Of a stretch of DNA of 64,000 nucleotides, positions 52,604 through 61,437 are shown piece after piece. The translations under genes were made by a program, and so were the position numbers. Positions within the stretch are counted from its first letter, which is position 1. Each line of letters starts with the position of its first letter. Below the pieces are notes generated by a model. It had not been told where the DNA came from and ran no database searches. It saw only the letters and a program-made list of their open reading frames with translations. Source of the stretch: Thermococcus sp. LS1 (GTDB taxonomy: Archaea; Methanobacteriota_B; Thermococci; Thermococcales; Thermococcaceae); NCBI RefSeq assembly GCF_012027395.1, contig NZ_SNUJ01000005.1, positions 1-64,000 on the forward strand, read 5' to 3'.

Positions 52604-52617
52604 GAAAATTATATAAA
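52604..52617 (+). promoter_or_regulatory. Promoter of the 2-oxoacid oxidoreductase operon
   Basis: AAATTATATAAATC at about 52604-52617 is a TATA box with a start near 52637. AAACCT at 52628-52633 is one half-site of the motif seen at the peroxide-defence promoters. Confidence 0.45.
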
Positions 52618-52673
52618 TCTAATCCACAAACCTTATGATGTCGAAAGTCGAACTTAATCCGAAGTGATGTGTT

Positions 52674-54386
52674 ATGGTGGAGTTTCGAGAAGACCTTTCT
52701 GTGGTTTTAGGTGGGGCGGCCGGGCAGGGCATCCAGACCGTCGAGGAGATTCTGACCAGAACGCTGAAGTTCTCAGGCTACAACGTCTATGCAAACAAGG
52801 AGTATATGTCGCGCGTTCGTGGAGGCATAAATACCACGGAGATAAGGGTTTCATCCAAGAGAGTAAGGGCTTTCGTGAAGAAGATAGACATTCTAATTCC
52901 CTTCAAGCGCGGTGTTCTCCCGTGGGTCAAGGACAGGATATCGGAGAGTACAGTCGTCATCGGCGAGAAGGAAAACGTCGAGGAGGAGTTTCTCGAGAAG
53001 ATCCACTTCATCGAGGTTCCCCTCACCAAGATGGCGCTCGATGTTGGCAGTCAGCTCTACCTCAACACCATAGCGGCGGGCATTGTCGTTGGCATCTTTC
53101 GCGGTGAATTCTCGGCGGTTGAGGAATACCTGAAGGAGCGCTTCGGGAGCAAGGGCGAGAACGTTGTTCAGAAGAACATCGAGGCGGCAAAGAAGGGCTA
53201 CGAACTCGGCCTCAAGCTCCTCAAGGAGGGCACCGTAAAGGTGGAAGTCCAGAGGAAAGAAAAGGTCAGGGACGAGATACTCCTCAGCGGAGCCGAGGCT
53301 GTGGCTCTGGGTGCCCTCGCCGGGGGTATGAACTTCCTCAGCTTCTATCCGATGAGCCCCTCAACAGGGGTGGCAGTTTTCGCGGCACAGCATGCGGAGG
53401 ATTTCGAGATAGTGGTGGAGCAGGTCGAGGACGAGATTTCCGCAATCAACATGGCCTTAGGAGCCTGGTACGCCGGAGCGAGGGCTATGGTAACCACCTC
53501 CGGCGGCGGCTTTGCCCTGATGACCGAGGCGCTCAGCCTGGCTGGGATGGCCGAGAACCCGATAGTCATACACCTCGCCCAGAGGCCTGGACCTGCAACC
53601 GGCTTGCCCACGAGAACCATGCAGGGCGACCTAAATCTCGTTCTCCACGCCGGCCACGGCGACTTCCCGAGGATTATCCTCGCCCCGGGCAACATAGAGG
53701 AGGCCTTCTACATGAGCGCCGAGGCATTCAACCTGGCGGACAGGTACCAGGTACCTGTAATAATACTCACCGACCAGTACCTTGTGGATACCTACTACAA
53801 CCTCCCTGAGCTCGAGCTGGATAAGGTCAAGGTCGAAAAACACATAGTCGAAGCGAAACCCGGCTATAGGAGGTATGAACTCACCGAGGACGGAATATCG
53901 CCGAGGGCGATCCCAGGTTACGGTGAGGATGTGGTTGTAGCCAATGGAAACGAGCACGACGAGTGGGGCGACATAACAGAGGATGCAGAACTCACAGTCA
54001 GAATGCAGGAGAAGAGGGCAATCAGAAAACTCGAAACCATCAGGAAGAACGCACCGCTGCCAAGACTTATTGGAGGGGAGGATGCCAAGTACATCATCGT
54101 TGCCTGGGGTTCGACGCTCCACATTGTTGAGGAGGCCATAGAGAAGCTCGGTAGGGACGATGTAGCGCTGCTCCACTTCAGCTGGCTTTATCCGCTCAAC
54201 CCGGAGGCAAAGAAGTTCTTCGAAGGCAAGACCATCATAGCCGTCGAGCTCAACGTTACGGGCCAGTTCGCGGAGCTTCTAAGGAAGGAGCTTGGCGTTG
54301 AGGTTCATCATAGGGTTCTCAAGTACGATGGGAGGGCCTTCTCGGTTGAAGAAGTCCTCGATGCCATCAATGGGGTGGTAGAATGA
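52674..54386 (+). CDS. korA: 2-oxoacid:ferredoxin oxidoreductase, fused gamma-alpha subunit (KorA-like)
   Basis: A 570-residue protein. The N-terminal ~180 residues are the gamma domain ([32 protein letters not shown]), followed by the alpha domain with GNEAVALGA-like [25 protein letters not shown] and [20 protein letters not shown]. The fused gamma-alpha form is that of KorA-type enzymes. With the beta subunit it decarboxylates a 2-oxoacid to an acyl-CoA and reduces ferredoxin. The substrate cannot be read; it lacks a delta ferredoxin gene. The stop overlaps korB by four bases. Confidence 0.9.
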   Translation: MVEFREDLSVVLGGAAGQGIQTVEEILTRTLKFSGYNVYANKEYMSRVRGGINTTEIRVSSKRVRAFVKKIDILIPFKRGVLPWVKDRISESTVVIGEKENVEEEFLEKIHFIEVPLTKMALDVGSQLYLNTIAAGIVVGIFRGEFSAVEEYLKERFGSKGENVVQKNIEAAKKGYELGLKLLKEGTVKVEVQRKEKVRDEILLSGAEAVALGALAGGMNFLSFYPMSPSTGVAVFAAQHAEDFEIVVEQVEDEISAINMALGAWYAGARAMVTTSGGGFALMTEALSLAGMAENPIVIHLAQRPGPATGLPTRTMQGDLNLVLHAGHGDFPRIILAPGNIEEAFYMSAEAFNLADRYQVPVIILTDQYLVDTYYNLPELELDKVKVEKHIVEAKPGYRRYELTEDGISPRAIPGYGEDVVVANGNEHDEWGDITEDAELTVRMQEKRAIRKLETIRKNAPLPRLIGGEDAKYIIVAWGSTLHIVEEAIEKLGRDDVALLHFSWLYPLNPEAKKFFEGKTIIAVELNVTGQFAELLRKELGVEVHHRVLKYDGRAFSVEEVLDAINGVVE

Positions 54387-55267
54387 ACCTTGAGAAGGTC
54401 GACAAGAGCCGCTTCGAACCAAAGAGGCCAGGGAGCCAGGACATAGCCTGGTGCCCAGGATGCGGCAACTTCGGAATCAGGAACATCCTCATAACGGCCT
54501 TGGCGGAGCTCGGCCTTAACCCCAACGAGGTGGCAATAATCAGCGGTATCGGTCAGGCCGCAAAGATGCCTCACTATATAAAGGCCAACGGATACCACAC
54601 GCTCCACGGCAGGGCCATTCCGATAGCAACTGGGGTGAAGACGGCAAATCCAGAGCTGACCGTCATAGCAGAGGGTGGAGACGGCGACATGTACGCCGAA
54701 GGCGGCAACCATCTCCTTCACGCGATAAGGAGGAATCCAGACATAACCGTTCTCATTCACGACAACCAGATATACGGCCTCACGAAGGGTCAGGCTTCCC
54801 CCACCACGATGAAGGGAATAAAGACGCCCACTCAGCCGTGGGGTGTCTTTGAAGAGCCCTTCAACGTCATTGCCCTTGCCATAGCCCTCGATGCTTCCTT
54901 CGTTGCGAGAACCTTCATGGGGTATTTCAGGGAGAGCGTCGAGATAATAAAGAAGGCGATAGAGCACAAAGGTTTGGCCATAGTCGATATCTTCCACCCC
55001 TGCGTCAGCTTCAACAAGGTGAACACCTACGCCTGGTACAGGGAGCACACCTACTGGATGGACGACCATGACTCCTACGACAGGGAAGCGGCCTTTAAGC
55101 GCGCGATTGAAACCGATCCGCTCCCGCTCGGCGTGTTCTACATCAACGAAAAGCCCACATTTGAAGAGCTTGTTCCTGCCTACAAGAGGGACAAAACGCC
55201 GCTGTGGAAGAGGGAGCCAAAGGTCGAGGAGATAAGAAAGATTCTAGATATTAAAAGGAGGCTCTGA
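54383..55267 (+). CDS. korB: 2-oxoacid:ferredoxin oxidoreductase beta subunit (KorB-like)
   Basis: A 294-residue TPP-binding subunit. [11 protein letters not shown] near residue 27 holds the Fe-S Cys pair; [20 protein letters not shown] and [17 protein letters not shown] form the TPP-Mg site; a third Cys lies in HPCVSF. It joins the gamma-alpha subunit, whose gene it overlaps. The following peroxiredoxin begins two bases later, so the enzyme, which is oxygen-sensitive, is co-expressed with a peroxide scavenger. Confidence 0.93.
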   Translation: MNLEKVDKSRFEPKRPGSQDIAWCPGCGNFGIRNILITALAELGLNPNEVAIISGIGQAAKMPHYIKANGYHTLHGRAIPIATGVKTANPELTVIAEGGDGDMYAEGGNHLLHAIRRNPDITVLIHDNQIYGLTKGQASPTTMKGIKTPTQPWGVFEEPFNVIALAIALDASFVARTFMGYFRESVEIIKKAIEHKGLAIVDIFHPCVSFNKVNTYAWYREHTYWMDDHDSYDREAAFKRAIETDPLPLGVFYINEKPTFEELVPAYKRDKTPLWKREPKVEEIRKILDIKRRL

Positions 55268-55268
55268 A

Positions 55269-55721
55269 ATGGTAAAAGTTGGAGACATTGCACCTGATTT
55301 TATTTTGAAAGACCAGAACGGGGAAGAGTTCAGGCTGAGCGACTTCAGGAGGAGACGGGTTCTGCTCTCTTTCCATCCCTTAGCATGGACGAACATCTGT
55401 GAAAGGCAGATGAAAGCCCTAGAGGAGCATTATGATGAGCTTGAGGAGCTCAACGTTGTTCCTGTGGGAATAAGCGTTGATTCAGTCCCAACAAAAAAGG
55501 CATGGGCGGATCACATGGGCCTTAAAAAGCTCAGAATCCTGGCGGACTTCTGGCCCCATGGGGAAGTTGCACGGAAGTACGGCCTCTTCAGAGAGAAGGA
55601 TGGAATCTCGGAAAGGGCGAACGTGATAATAGACGAAAACGGCAGGGTGGCTTTTGTGAAGGTCTATCCTCTCGGAGAGCTTCCGGACTTAAACGAGATA
55701 CTGGCAGTCCTGAAGGGATGA
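55269..55721 (+). CDS. Peroxiredoxin (BCP/AhpC-TSA type)
   Basis: A 150-residue peroxiredoxin. The peroxidatic cysteine is Cys44 in HPLAWTNICERQM; the usual PxxxTxxC motif is changed to PLAWTNIC. No second Cys is seen, so it looks like a 1-Cys enzyme needing an external thiol. The length and order are those of the bacterioferritin-comigratory group. It is the third gene of the korAB unit, only two bases after korB. Confidence 0.9.
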   Translation: MVKVGDIAPDFILKDQNGEEFRLSDFRRRRVLLSFHPLAWTNICERQMKALEEHYDELEELNVVPVGISVDSVPTKKAWADHMGLKKLRILADFWPHGEVARKYGLFREKDGISERANVIIDENGRVAFVKVYPLGELPDLNEILAVLKG

Positions 55722-55762
55722 ATTAATAACCATGGAAAGAGAACTCAAAGGTGGTGATGGCA

Positions 55763-56992
55763 ATGCCAAAGGTCTGGACTGAAAAAATACTGGATGACCC
55801 CGAGCTTTACCTTATAAGGATTGATGACGACAGGATCAAGTACTTCGAGGCCACCTGGGACATCCCGGAGGGCATAACCTACAACGCTTACCTCATGAAG
55901 CTCGAAGATGCCGTTGTTCTCTTTGACATAACTAAGAAAGAGTACACAGAGGAATTCATGGAGGCCCTCAAGAGCATCGTTGACCCCAAAGAGATAACGC
56001 ACATTATCATCCATCACACCGAGCCAGACCACAGTGGAGCCCTTCCGGCAGTTCTTGAGGCCAACGGATACAGGGCCCAGCTCATAGGCACGAGCTTTGC
56101 GAAGCGCTTCCTTGAGGGGTTCTACGGAGAAAAGGTCGTCGAGAACTTCTACACAATCAAGGACGGCGAGGAGATGAACATCGGTGGAAAAACCTTCCGC
56201 TTCATAACCGTCCCGTGGCTCCACTGGCCGGACACGATGATAACCTATGTCGTTGAGGATAAGCTCATCTTCAGCTGCGACGCCGGCGGAGGCTACTTCA
56301 TTCCCCCAGTCATTGACGACAGCGACGAGAAGGTTATCGAGGAATATCTCCCCTACGTCACCAAGTACATAGTCACCGTCATAGGCCACTACCACAAGTA
56401 CATAGTCCAGAACATAAAGAAGCTCAAGGAGCTCGGCATAGTGCAGGAGGCGAGGATGATACTCCCCGGCCACGGACTGATATGGCGCAAGAACCCCATG
56501 AGGATATTTGAGCACTACGAGGCTGTCGGTGCTGGAAAGGTAAAGAAGGGCAAGGTTCTCGTCATCTACGACTCGATGTACGGCTTCGTCGAGAGGAGGA
56601 TGGAGATTGTTTTGGACGAGCTCAAGAAGCACGGCCTCAATCCGGTAGTCTACAAGTTCATGGACAAAGAGGCACCGGCAGTTAGCGATATCCTCGGGGA
56701 GATTCCCGACAGTGAGGCGATAGTAATAGGAGCCTCAACTTACGAAGCCGAGATACACCCGAGGATACGCTACACCCTCTATGAGATAGTCGACAAGGCC
56801 AACTACGAGAAGCCAGTCCTCATTGTCGGCGCCTTTGGCTGGGGCGGCGTTGCTGGAAAGAAGATAGAGACCATGATAACCCGCAGCAAGTTCGATCACG
56901 TGGACACGGTTGAATCGCGCGGCTGGCCGACTCTGGAGGACGAGGAGAGGCTTAGGGAAGGCGTCAGGAAACTCGTCAGGTGGATTTCCTGA
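55763..56992 (+). CDS. Flavodiiron protein (A-type flavoprotein, FprA-like)
   Basis: A 409-residue protein. The metallo-beta-lactamase-like domain holds the diiron ligands HHTEPDHSGALP (His, Glu, Asp, His), the His of VPWLHWPDTM, the Asp of FSCDAGGGYF and the His of LPGHGLIW. The C-terminal flavodoxin domain (~255-409) binds FMN (VIYDSMYGFVERRM, IGASTYEAE). It reduces oxygen to water with electrons from rubredoxin. I chose ATG at 55763 after GGTGGTGATGGCA. Gene context (peroxiredoxin, NROR, rubrerythrin) supports oxygen scavenging. Confidence 0.93.
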   Translation: MPKVWTEKILDDPELYLIRIDDDRIKYFEATWDIPEGITYNAYLMKLEDAVVLFDITKKEYTEEFMEALKSIVDPKEITHIIIHHTEPDHSGALPAVLEANGYRAQLIGTSFAKRFLEGFYGEKVVENFYTIKDGEEMNIGGKTFRFITVPWLHWPDTMITYVVEDKLIFSCDAGGGYFIPPVIDDSDEKVIEEYLPYVTKYIVTVIGHYHKYIVQNIKKLKELGIVQEARMILPGHGLIWRKNPMRIFEHYEAVGAGKVKKGKVLVIYDSMYGFVERRMEIVLDELKKHGLNPVVYKFMDKEAPAVSDILGEIPDSEAIVIGASTYEAEIHPRIRYTLYEIVDKANYEKPVLIVGAFGWGGVAGKKIETMITRSKFDHVDTVESRGWPTLEDEERLREGVRKLVRWIS

Positions 56993-57030
56993 CCCTTTCA
57001 TTATCCTTTCATTATTTGACCCCACTGCGT

Positions 57031-57040
57031 AGGTTTAAAT
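57031..57040 (+). promoter_or_regulatory. Promoter of the ferritin-like/NROR unit
   Basis: AGGTTTAAAT at 57031-57040 combines a TATA-like box with an AGGTTT half-site of the peroxide-defence motif. The start codon at 57070 has AGGTG close by. Confidence 0.4.
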
Positions 57041-57069
57041 ACTTCAAACACAGATGTTACATATAGGTG

Positions 57070-57615
57070 ATGTTAGTGAATGAAATTCTTGATAAACTTG
57101 TTGAGCTTCCCCTGAGGGAGATACTCGGCTACGCTATAGCCTCAGAAGACGACACCAAGGCTTTTTATGAGGGCCTTGCCTCCAGAACAGGGGGGCTGCT
57201 CAGAGACTTCTTCCAGACCCTTGCTACAGCCGAGGACTCTCACAAGAAGACTCTCCTAAGGCTGCACGAAACGCTCTTTGGGGATACTGACTACACCGTT
57301 CCCGAAGGGATACCCTTCGCCGAAGCCTCGATCAGAGTCGACACTGTCGTTAACCTCGTGGAGGCTATGAGAATTGCCCTAATCAATGAAAAAGCTGCAG
57401 AGAGGCTATACACCCACCTGGAAAAACGCCTCCCAGAGCACAGGGCCATATTCGGATTTCTGGCGGCGCAGGAGAGAGCCCACTACGCGTCCATAAAATC
57501 TCATGTTGAATATCTCGAGGGTTTCACGGAGGGCAAGCCAGAATACGTCAACGCTCCCATTGAGCACCTTAACACCCAGCTCGAACTTTACCTAGCGCCC
57601 CACACACGGTCGTGA
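57070..57615 (+). CDS. Ferritin-like diiron protein (rubrerythrin-type, no rubredoxin domain)
   Basis: A 181-residue four-helix diiron protein with two ligand pairs: ASEDDTKAFY with ATAEDSHKK, then INEKAAERLY with AAQERAHYAS. It begins with VNEILDKLVELPLREILGYA, a leader helix seen in the copies at 22035 and 61438. The NROR gene begins nine bases later, so this diiron protein is likely to receive electrons from it through rubredoxin. The GTG at 57067 is an alternative start. Confidence 0.82.
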   Translation: MLVNEILDKLVELPLREILGYAIASEDDTKAFYEGLASRTGGLLRDFFQTLATAEDSHKKTLLRLHETLFGDTDYTVPEGIPFAEASIRVDTVVNLVEAMRIALINEKAAERLYTHLEKRLPEHRAIFGFLAAQERAHYASIKSHVEYLEGFTEGKPEYVNAPIEHLNTQLELYLAPHTRS

Positions 57616-57624
57616 GGTGACAGC

Positions 57625-58707
57625 GTGAGGGTTGTAATAGTCGGCGATGGGCCTGGAGGAGTTGAGCTTGCCAAGAGACTCTCAGGGGACTTTGAAGTAA
57701 CAATAGTGGACAGAGAAGAGCTCCCTTACTACCCAAAGCCGATGCTGAGCCACTACATAGCAGGGTTCGTAGATGAAAAGGCCCTTTTTCCGTATTCAGC
57801 CGAATGGTATGAGCGAAATGGAATAGACCTCAGATTAGGCGTTGAAGCCAAGGTCATAGACAGAGCGAAAAAGGTTCTCGTAACGAACAAGGGGGAGCTT
57901 CCCTATGACGTCCTCGTTCTTGCGACTGGAGCGAGGGCAAGAGGGCCTTCCATACCCGGGAGGGAGCACATCCTGACCCTAAGAACCTTCGACGACGCCA
58001 AGATGATAAGGGAAAGGCTTGAGGAAGAGGGAGAAATCACAGTCATTGGCGGCGGCTTCATAGGGCTTGAGCTGGCCGGGAACGTGGCCAAGGCAGGCTA
58101 TTCTGTCAAGCTCATCCACAGGAGCAAGAATCTCCTCAGGCTGGACGAGGAGCTGAGCGAAAAGCTCCAGGAAAAGCTGGAAGAGGTCGGAGTTGAGTTC
58201 CACCTCGAGGCCAACCTTCTGAAAGCCGATGAGAACGGTGTGGAGACCGATAGGGGGTACATCTCTGGGAGGCTTAAGGTCTGCGCCTTCGGGGTAGTTC
58301 CCAATAAGGAGCTGGCTTTGAGGAGCGGAATCCACGCCGGGCGTGGAATATTCATAGATGCAGGGTTCAGAACCTCCGCGAAGGACGTCTATGCAATAGG
58401 CGACTGCGCCGAGTACGGCGGGACAATATGCGGGACTGCCAAAGCCGCCGTGGAGCACGCAAAGATCCTTGCAAACCTGCTCAGGGGGCAGGATGACCAT
58501 TACCACTTCTTCTGTTCGGCGCTCTTTAAGTTCGCCAACTTAAACGTTGCATTGATTGGAAGGACAAGGGGAGAAGGCAGATGGGTTGACGAAAAAACGA
58601 AAGTTTTCTACAAAGATGAAAAGCCTATTGGGGCAGTTGTGCTCGGAGACGTAAGGAGAGCTATTGAGGTTGAAAAAGCAATCAAAGAAGGGCTACCTAT
58701 TGACTGA
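57625..58707 (+). CDS. nror: NAD(P)H:rubredoxin oxidoreductase
   Basis: A 360-residue FAD enzyme with two dinucleotide-binding motifs, [13 protein letters not shown] at the start and [13 protein letters not shown] near residue 140, plus the third FAD motif [10 protein letters not shown]. It reduces rubredoxin with NAD(P)H. The start is a GTG after GAGGTGACAGC. Superoxide reductase, rubrerythrin and the flavodiiron protein are the expected acceptors and lie within 5 kb. Confidence 0.94.
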   Translation: MRVVIVGDGPGGVELAKRLSGDFEVTIVDREELPYYPKPMLSHYIAGFVDEKALFPYSAEWYERNGIDLRLGVEAKVIDRAKKVLVTNKGELPYDVLVLATGARARGPSIPGREHILTLRTFDDAKMIRERLEEEGEITVIGGGFIGLELAGNVAKAGYSVKLIHRSKNLLRLDEELSEKLQEKLEEVGVEFHLEANLLKADENGVETDRGYISGRLKVCAFGVVPNKELALRSGIHAGRGIFIDAGFRTSAKDVYAIGDCAEYGGTICGTAKAAVEHAKILANLLRGQDDHYHFFCSALFKFANLNVALIGRTRGEGRWVDEKTKVFYKDEKPIGAVVLGDVRRAIEVEKAIKEGLPID

Positions 58708-58721
58708 AATGATAAAGTGTA

Positions 58722-58751
58722 CAAACCTAAGGTTTGGAAAATCGTTATATA
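58722..58751 (+). promoter_or_regulatory. Rubrerythrin promoter with operator-like palindrome
   Basis: The perfect palindrome CAAACCT-A-AGGTTTG (58722-58736) lies directly upstream of the TATA box GTTATATA (58744-58751). The same half-sites occur at 21106 and 42565. Confidence 0.65.
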
Positions 58752-58795
58752 CCTCACCGCCCAACTATTAATGCAGAACCTATGTTGGTGATAGT

Positions 58796-59311
58796 ATGGT
58801 TGTGGAAAGGAAAATGACTCGGAAGTTTCTGGAGGAGGCCTTCGCTGGCGAAAGCATGGCCCACATGAAGTACCTTATCTTCGCCGAGCAGGCGGAGAAG
58901 GAGGGCTATCCTAACATAGCCAAGCTCTTCAGGGCAATAGCCTATGCCGAGTTTGTCCATGCCAAGAACCACTTCATAGCCCTCGGAAAGCTGGGCAAGA
59001 CTCCCGAGAACCTGCAGGAAGCCATAAACGGGGAGACCTATGAGGTCGAGGAGATGTACCCTGTCTTTAAGAACGCGGCCGAGTTCCAGGGCGAAAAGGA
59101 TGCCGTCAGAACAACTCACTACGCCCTCGAGGCAGAGAAGATACATGCTGATTTCTACGCAAAGGCAAAAGAGAAGGTCGAGAAGGGAGAGGACATTGAG
59201 CTAAAGAAGGTCTACATCTGTCCAGTTTGCGGCTACACCGCCGTCGATGAAATCCCCGAGAAGTGTCCGGTGTGCGGTGTTCCGGGAGATAAGTTTGTGA
59301 TCTTCGAGTGA
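58796..59311 (+). CDS. rbr: Rubrerythrin
   Basis: A 171-residue protein closely matching Pyrococcus furiosus rubrerythrin in length and sequence. The diiron domain has FAEQAEKEGYPNIAKLFRA and TTHYALEAEKIHADFY; the C-terminal rubredoxin domain has CPVCGYTAVDEIPEKCPVCG. It reduces hydrogen peroxide. GGTGATAGT precedes the ATG. A separate promoter, with palindrome, precedes it. Confidence 0.97.
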   Translation: MVVERKMTRKFLEEAFAGESMAHMKYLIFAEQAEKEGYPNIAKLFRAIAYAEFVHAKNHFIALGKLGKTPENLQEAINGETYEVEEMYPVFKNAAEFQGEKDAVRTTHYALEAEKIHADFYAKAKEKVEKGEDIELKKVYICPVCGYTAVDEIPEKCPVCGVPGDKFVIFE

Positions 59312-59346
59312 TTTCTTTGTTTTTCTTAATGGACAAGTTTGAAACG

Positions 59347-59360
59347 CAAACCTTATAAGG
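59347..59360 (+). promoter_or_regulatory. Rubredoxin/SOR promoter
   Basis: CAAACCTTATAAGG (59347-59360) holds the TATA box CCTTATAAGG, itself a palindrome. Its AACCT half-site fits the peroxide-defence motif. Confidence 0.45.
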
Positions 59361-59393
59361 CCTGACTAACAACATTAGAGTGAGGTAATGGAA

Positions 59394-59555
59394 ATGGCGA
59401 AGTGGAAGTGTATTGTTTGTGGCTATATCTACGACGAGGACGAAGGCGACCCTACCAATGAGATAGAGCCCGGAACCAAGTTTGAGGACCTTCCCGAGGA
59501 TTGGGTCTGCCCGCTCTGCGGTGCCCCCAAAGATATGTTTGAAAAGATAGAGTGA
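59394..59555 (+). CDS. rub: Rubredoxin
   Basis: A 53-residue electron carrier. The iron ligands are Cys6, Cys9, Cys39 and Cys42 (CIVCG and CPLCG). It begins [20 protein letters not shown], like the Pyrococcus protein. I chose ATG at 59394 to match that N-terminus; ATG at 59388 is in frame. GAGGTAATGGA precedes it. It leads into the superoxide reductase gene after 10 bases. Confidence 0.97.
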   Translation: MAKWKCIVCGYIYDEDEGDPTNEIEPGTKFEDLPEDWVCPLCGAPKDMFEKIE

Positions 59556-59565
59556 GGTGGTGGAG

Positions 59566-59913
59566 ATGCTGAGCGGAACCATAAAGAGTGGTGACTGGAA
59601 GGGAGAGAAGCACGTGCCCGTTATAGAGTACGAGAAGGATGGCGACCTCGTCAAGGTTGAGGTCAGCGTCGGCAAAGAAATCCCGCACCCGAACACCCCC
59701 GAGCACCACATCGCCTGGATCGAGCTTTACTTCCACCCCGAGGACGGCAACTTCCCGATTCTCGTCGGCAGGGTTGCCTTCACCAACCACAGCGACCCGC
59801 TTACCGAGCCAAAGGCCATCTTCTTCTTCAGGACCCAGAAGAAGGGCAAACTCTACGCCCTGAGCTACTGCAACATCCACGGCCTCTGGGAAAATGAGGT
59901 CGCGCTTGAGTGA
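59566..59913 (+). CDS. sorA: Superoxide reductase
   Basis: A 115-residue 1Fe superoxide reductase. The iron ligands are Glu14, His16, His41, His47, Cys102 and His105 (CNIHG). It begins MLSGTIKSGDWKGEKHVPVI. It is about nine residues shorter than the Pyrococcus furiosus enzyme, with a shorter loop before the C-terminal strands. It reduces superoxide to peroxide with electrons from rubredoxin, encoded just upstream. Confidence 0.97.
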   Translation: MLSGTIKSGDWKGEKHVPVIEYEKDGDLVKVEVSVGKEIPHPNTPEHHIAWIELYFHPEDGNFPILVGRVAFTNHSDPLTEPKAIFFFRTQKKGKLYALSYCNIHGLWENEVALE

Positions 59914-59930
59914 AAATTTAGGCCCCAAAC

Positions 59931-59950
59931 CCCCCTTTTCTCTTTTCTGT
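59931..59950 (+). terminator. T-rich terminator after the SOR gene
   Basis: CCCCTTTTCTCTTTTCTGTT follows the SOR stop by about 20 bases. Confidence 0.4.
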
Positions 59951-60031
59951 TTCAACTGTAGCTCTTCTCGAAAGCTTTATCTACTTCCACTGAGAAAGTG
60001 TAAAAGTAAAAACACATAAGGCGTTGGGAAG

Positions 60032-60688
60032 ATGTTGGAATCTTATCAGATAGTGATGAGAATCGGCGGGGCGATTACTCTTTTTGGAATTGCCCTCACA
60101 TGGCTCACCTTCAGGAATCTCGAGAGGATCGTGATGGGAACCCGGCACCTCTCAGTGCTCTTGTTACTGGGCGGCTTTTTAACTGCACTGGGATTCATCA
60201 GTGGGATGACAGTGCAAAGCGGGGACTTAATTCATGTAATCTCATTCCTAGTCATTATTGGACCTGGAATAATAGCTTACGCCCTCTCTACGGGAAACCT
60301 CGTGAACCCAACCCTGAGACTTCTGCTCCAGTTTGGGCTTGTACTCTCGAGCCTGATCCGGGTAGGAAGACATTCGGACATCACGAAAGAGATTATCCAG
60401 ATTGGCTCATTGCTCTCAGTAATCCTGCTCATGAACTCTCTCTTCTCACTGAAATTCATTGGGAACGATGTAAAGACTCTACTAAAACTCTCCTCTTGGC
60501 TCATAGTGATTTTCTCATGGATGCGGTTTGGATTGATAGACTATAGAGGACTCTCAAGAGCCATCATATTTAGTGTTTACTTAACGTCAATCGTCCTCTG
60601 GGTTGCGGCGGCATATATCACATACCTCGCAGTATCGGTAATACCGACCACAGGAATACTGGACAAATCCGACCAGGAAGGCTTTTAA
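60032..60688 (+). CDS. Membrane protein of unknown family
   Basis: A 218-residue protein with about seven hydrophobic segments, starting MLESYQIVMRIGGAITLFGI. No signature is recognised. A charged loop near residue 33 (RNLERIVMGTRHL) and a Thr/Asp-containing end follow. It has a TATA-like box near 59970 and may have its own promoter. Its neighbours are SOR and the MIP18-family pair; a role in the same stress is possible but unproved. Confidence 0.6.
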   Translation: MLESYQIVMRIGGAITLFGIALTWLTFRNLERIVMGTRHLSVLLLLGGFLTALGFISGMTVQSGDLIHVISFLVIIGPGIIAYALSTGNLVNPTLRLLLQFGLVLSSLIRVGRHSDITKEIIQIGSLLSVILLMNSLFSLKFIGNDVKTLLKLSSWLIVIFSWMRFGLIDYRGLSRAIIFSVYLTSIVLWVAAAYITYLAVSVIPTTGILDKSDQEGF

Positions 60689-60720
60689 CGCGACATGAGG
60701 AATCCCCATCGGTGAGGACA

Positions 60721-61080
60721 ATGAAGATTTACATGCCTAGTCGCGAGTGGCCAGAGCACTATAAAGCTGTTCTCGACGAGCTGAGGAAGATAACTGACCC
60801 GATCACGGGGGGAGACATTCTTGACTCGGGGGTAATAGCCGGCCTTGAAGTTACGGAGGACACCCTGAAAATCTGGCTTAACTTCGAGAGCCACGCCGAG
60901 TACAATATAACCGGCCAGTCGGCGATAGCGTACTCCAAAATAATCGGTGACATCATCGAGCGCTTTGCCCTCGTCAAGTTCGACAACGTCTATGTCTACG
61001 ACCTCAGGAACAACCCCGTTGGTGTTTTTGAGAATAAGAAAGGCTATACGATCGAAGATTTGAGCTCGGAGAAGGTCTGA
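60721..61080 (+). CDS. MIP18/DUF59-family protein, Fe-S assembly-like
   Basis: A 119-residue protein with the MIP18 (DUF59) layout: VLDELRKITDPITGGDILDSG near residue 15, then VIAGLEVTEDTLKIWLNF. It has no Cys in the family's CxxC place. The ATG at 60721 follows GGTGAGG. MIP18-type proteins help build Fe-S clusters in archaea and eukaryotes. The next gene is a second MIP18-like protein only three bases away. Confidence 0.75.
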   Translation: MKIYMPSREWPEHYKAVLDELRKITDPITGGDILDSGVIAGLEVTEDTLKIWLNFESHAEYNITGQSAIAYSKIIGDIIERFALVKFDNVYVYDLRNNPVGVFENKKGYTIEDLSSEKV

Positions 61081-61083
61081 GCT

Positions 61084-61434
61084 ATGGGGCTCTTTGATCT
61101 CCTAAGGTCGGGGAAAAGACCAAAATCAGGACCGCGTAAGGATCTGCCTCCAGAGGTTCAAAGGGTAGTTGAGATTCTGAAGAAAATTCAGGATCCAGAA
61201 ACCGGCGTTAACATCGTAGACGAGGGACTGGTTTACGGCCTGACGGTTGAAGGAGATAGGGTTGACGTTTTCCTCCTCATGGCCCGCTCCACTCCAGAAT
61301 GTCACGCCTGCCAGATGCTGGCGATAAACGTGCAGAACAAGATTCTGAACGAGATCCTTCAGAGTCTCAAGGAGGAAGGCTTTAATAAAATAAAGGTCTA
61401 TAACGAACTTGGACTGTTGCTTGCGGAGGGATGA
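61084..61434 (+). CDS. MIP18/DUF59-family protein, Fe-S assembly-like
   Basis: A 116-residue protein. After a short basic N-terminus it reads VEILKKIQDPETGVNIVDEG and LVYGLTVEGDRVDVFLLMA, then TPECHACQMLAI with two Cys in a CHAC motif, as in cluster-carrying MIP18 proteins. Unlike its neighbour it keeps the Cys pair. It sits between the first MIP18 copy and the diiron protein and starts only three bases after the former. Confidence 0.82.
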   Translation: MGLFDLLRSGKRPKSGPRKDLPPEVQRVVEILKKIQDPETGVNIVDEGLVYGLTVEGDRVDVFLLMARSTPECHACQMLAINVQNKILNEILQSLKEEGFNKIKVYNELGLLLAEG

Positions 61435-61437
61435 TTT

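Noticed and set aside
55745-56632. Frame antisense to the flavodiiron gene
   Set aside because: It is opposite conserved diiron motifs and shows no motif itself.
58716-58736. SurR site at the rubrerythrin promoter
   Set aside because: Only AAACnnnnnGTTT is present; the GTTTnnnAAAC core needed for SurR is absent, so the AACCT/AGGTT reading is preferred.
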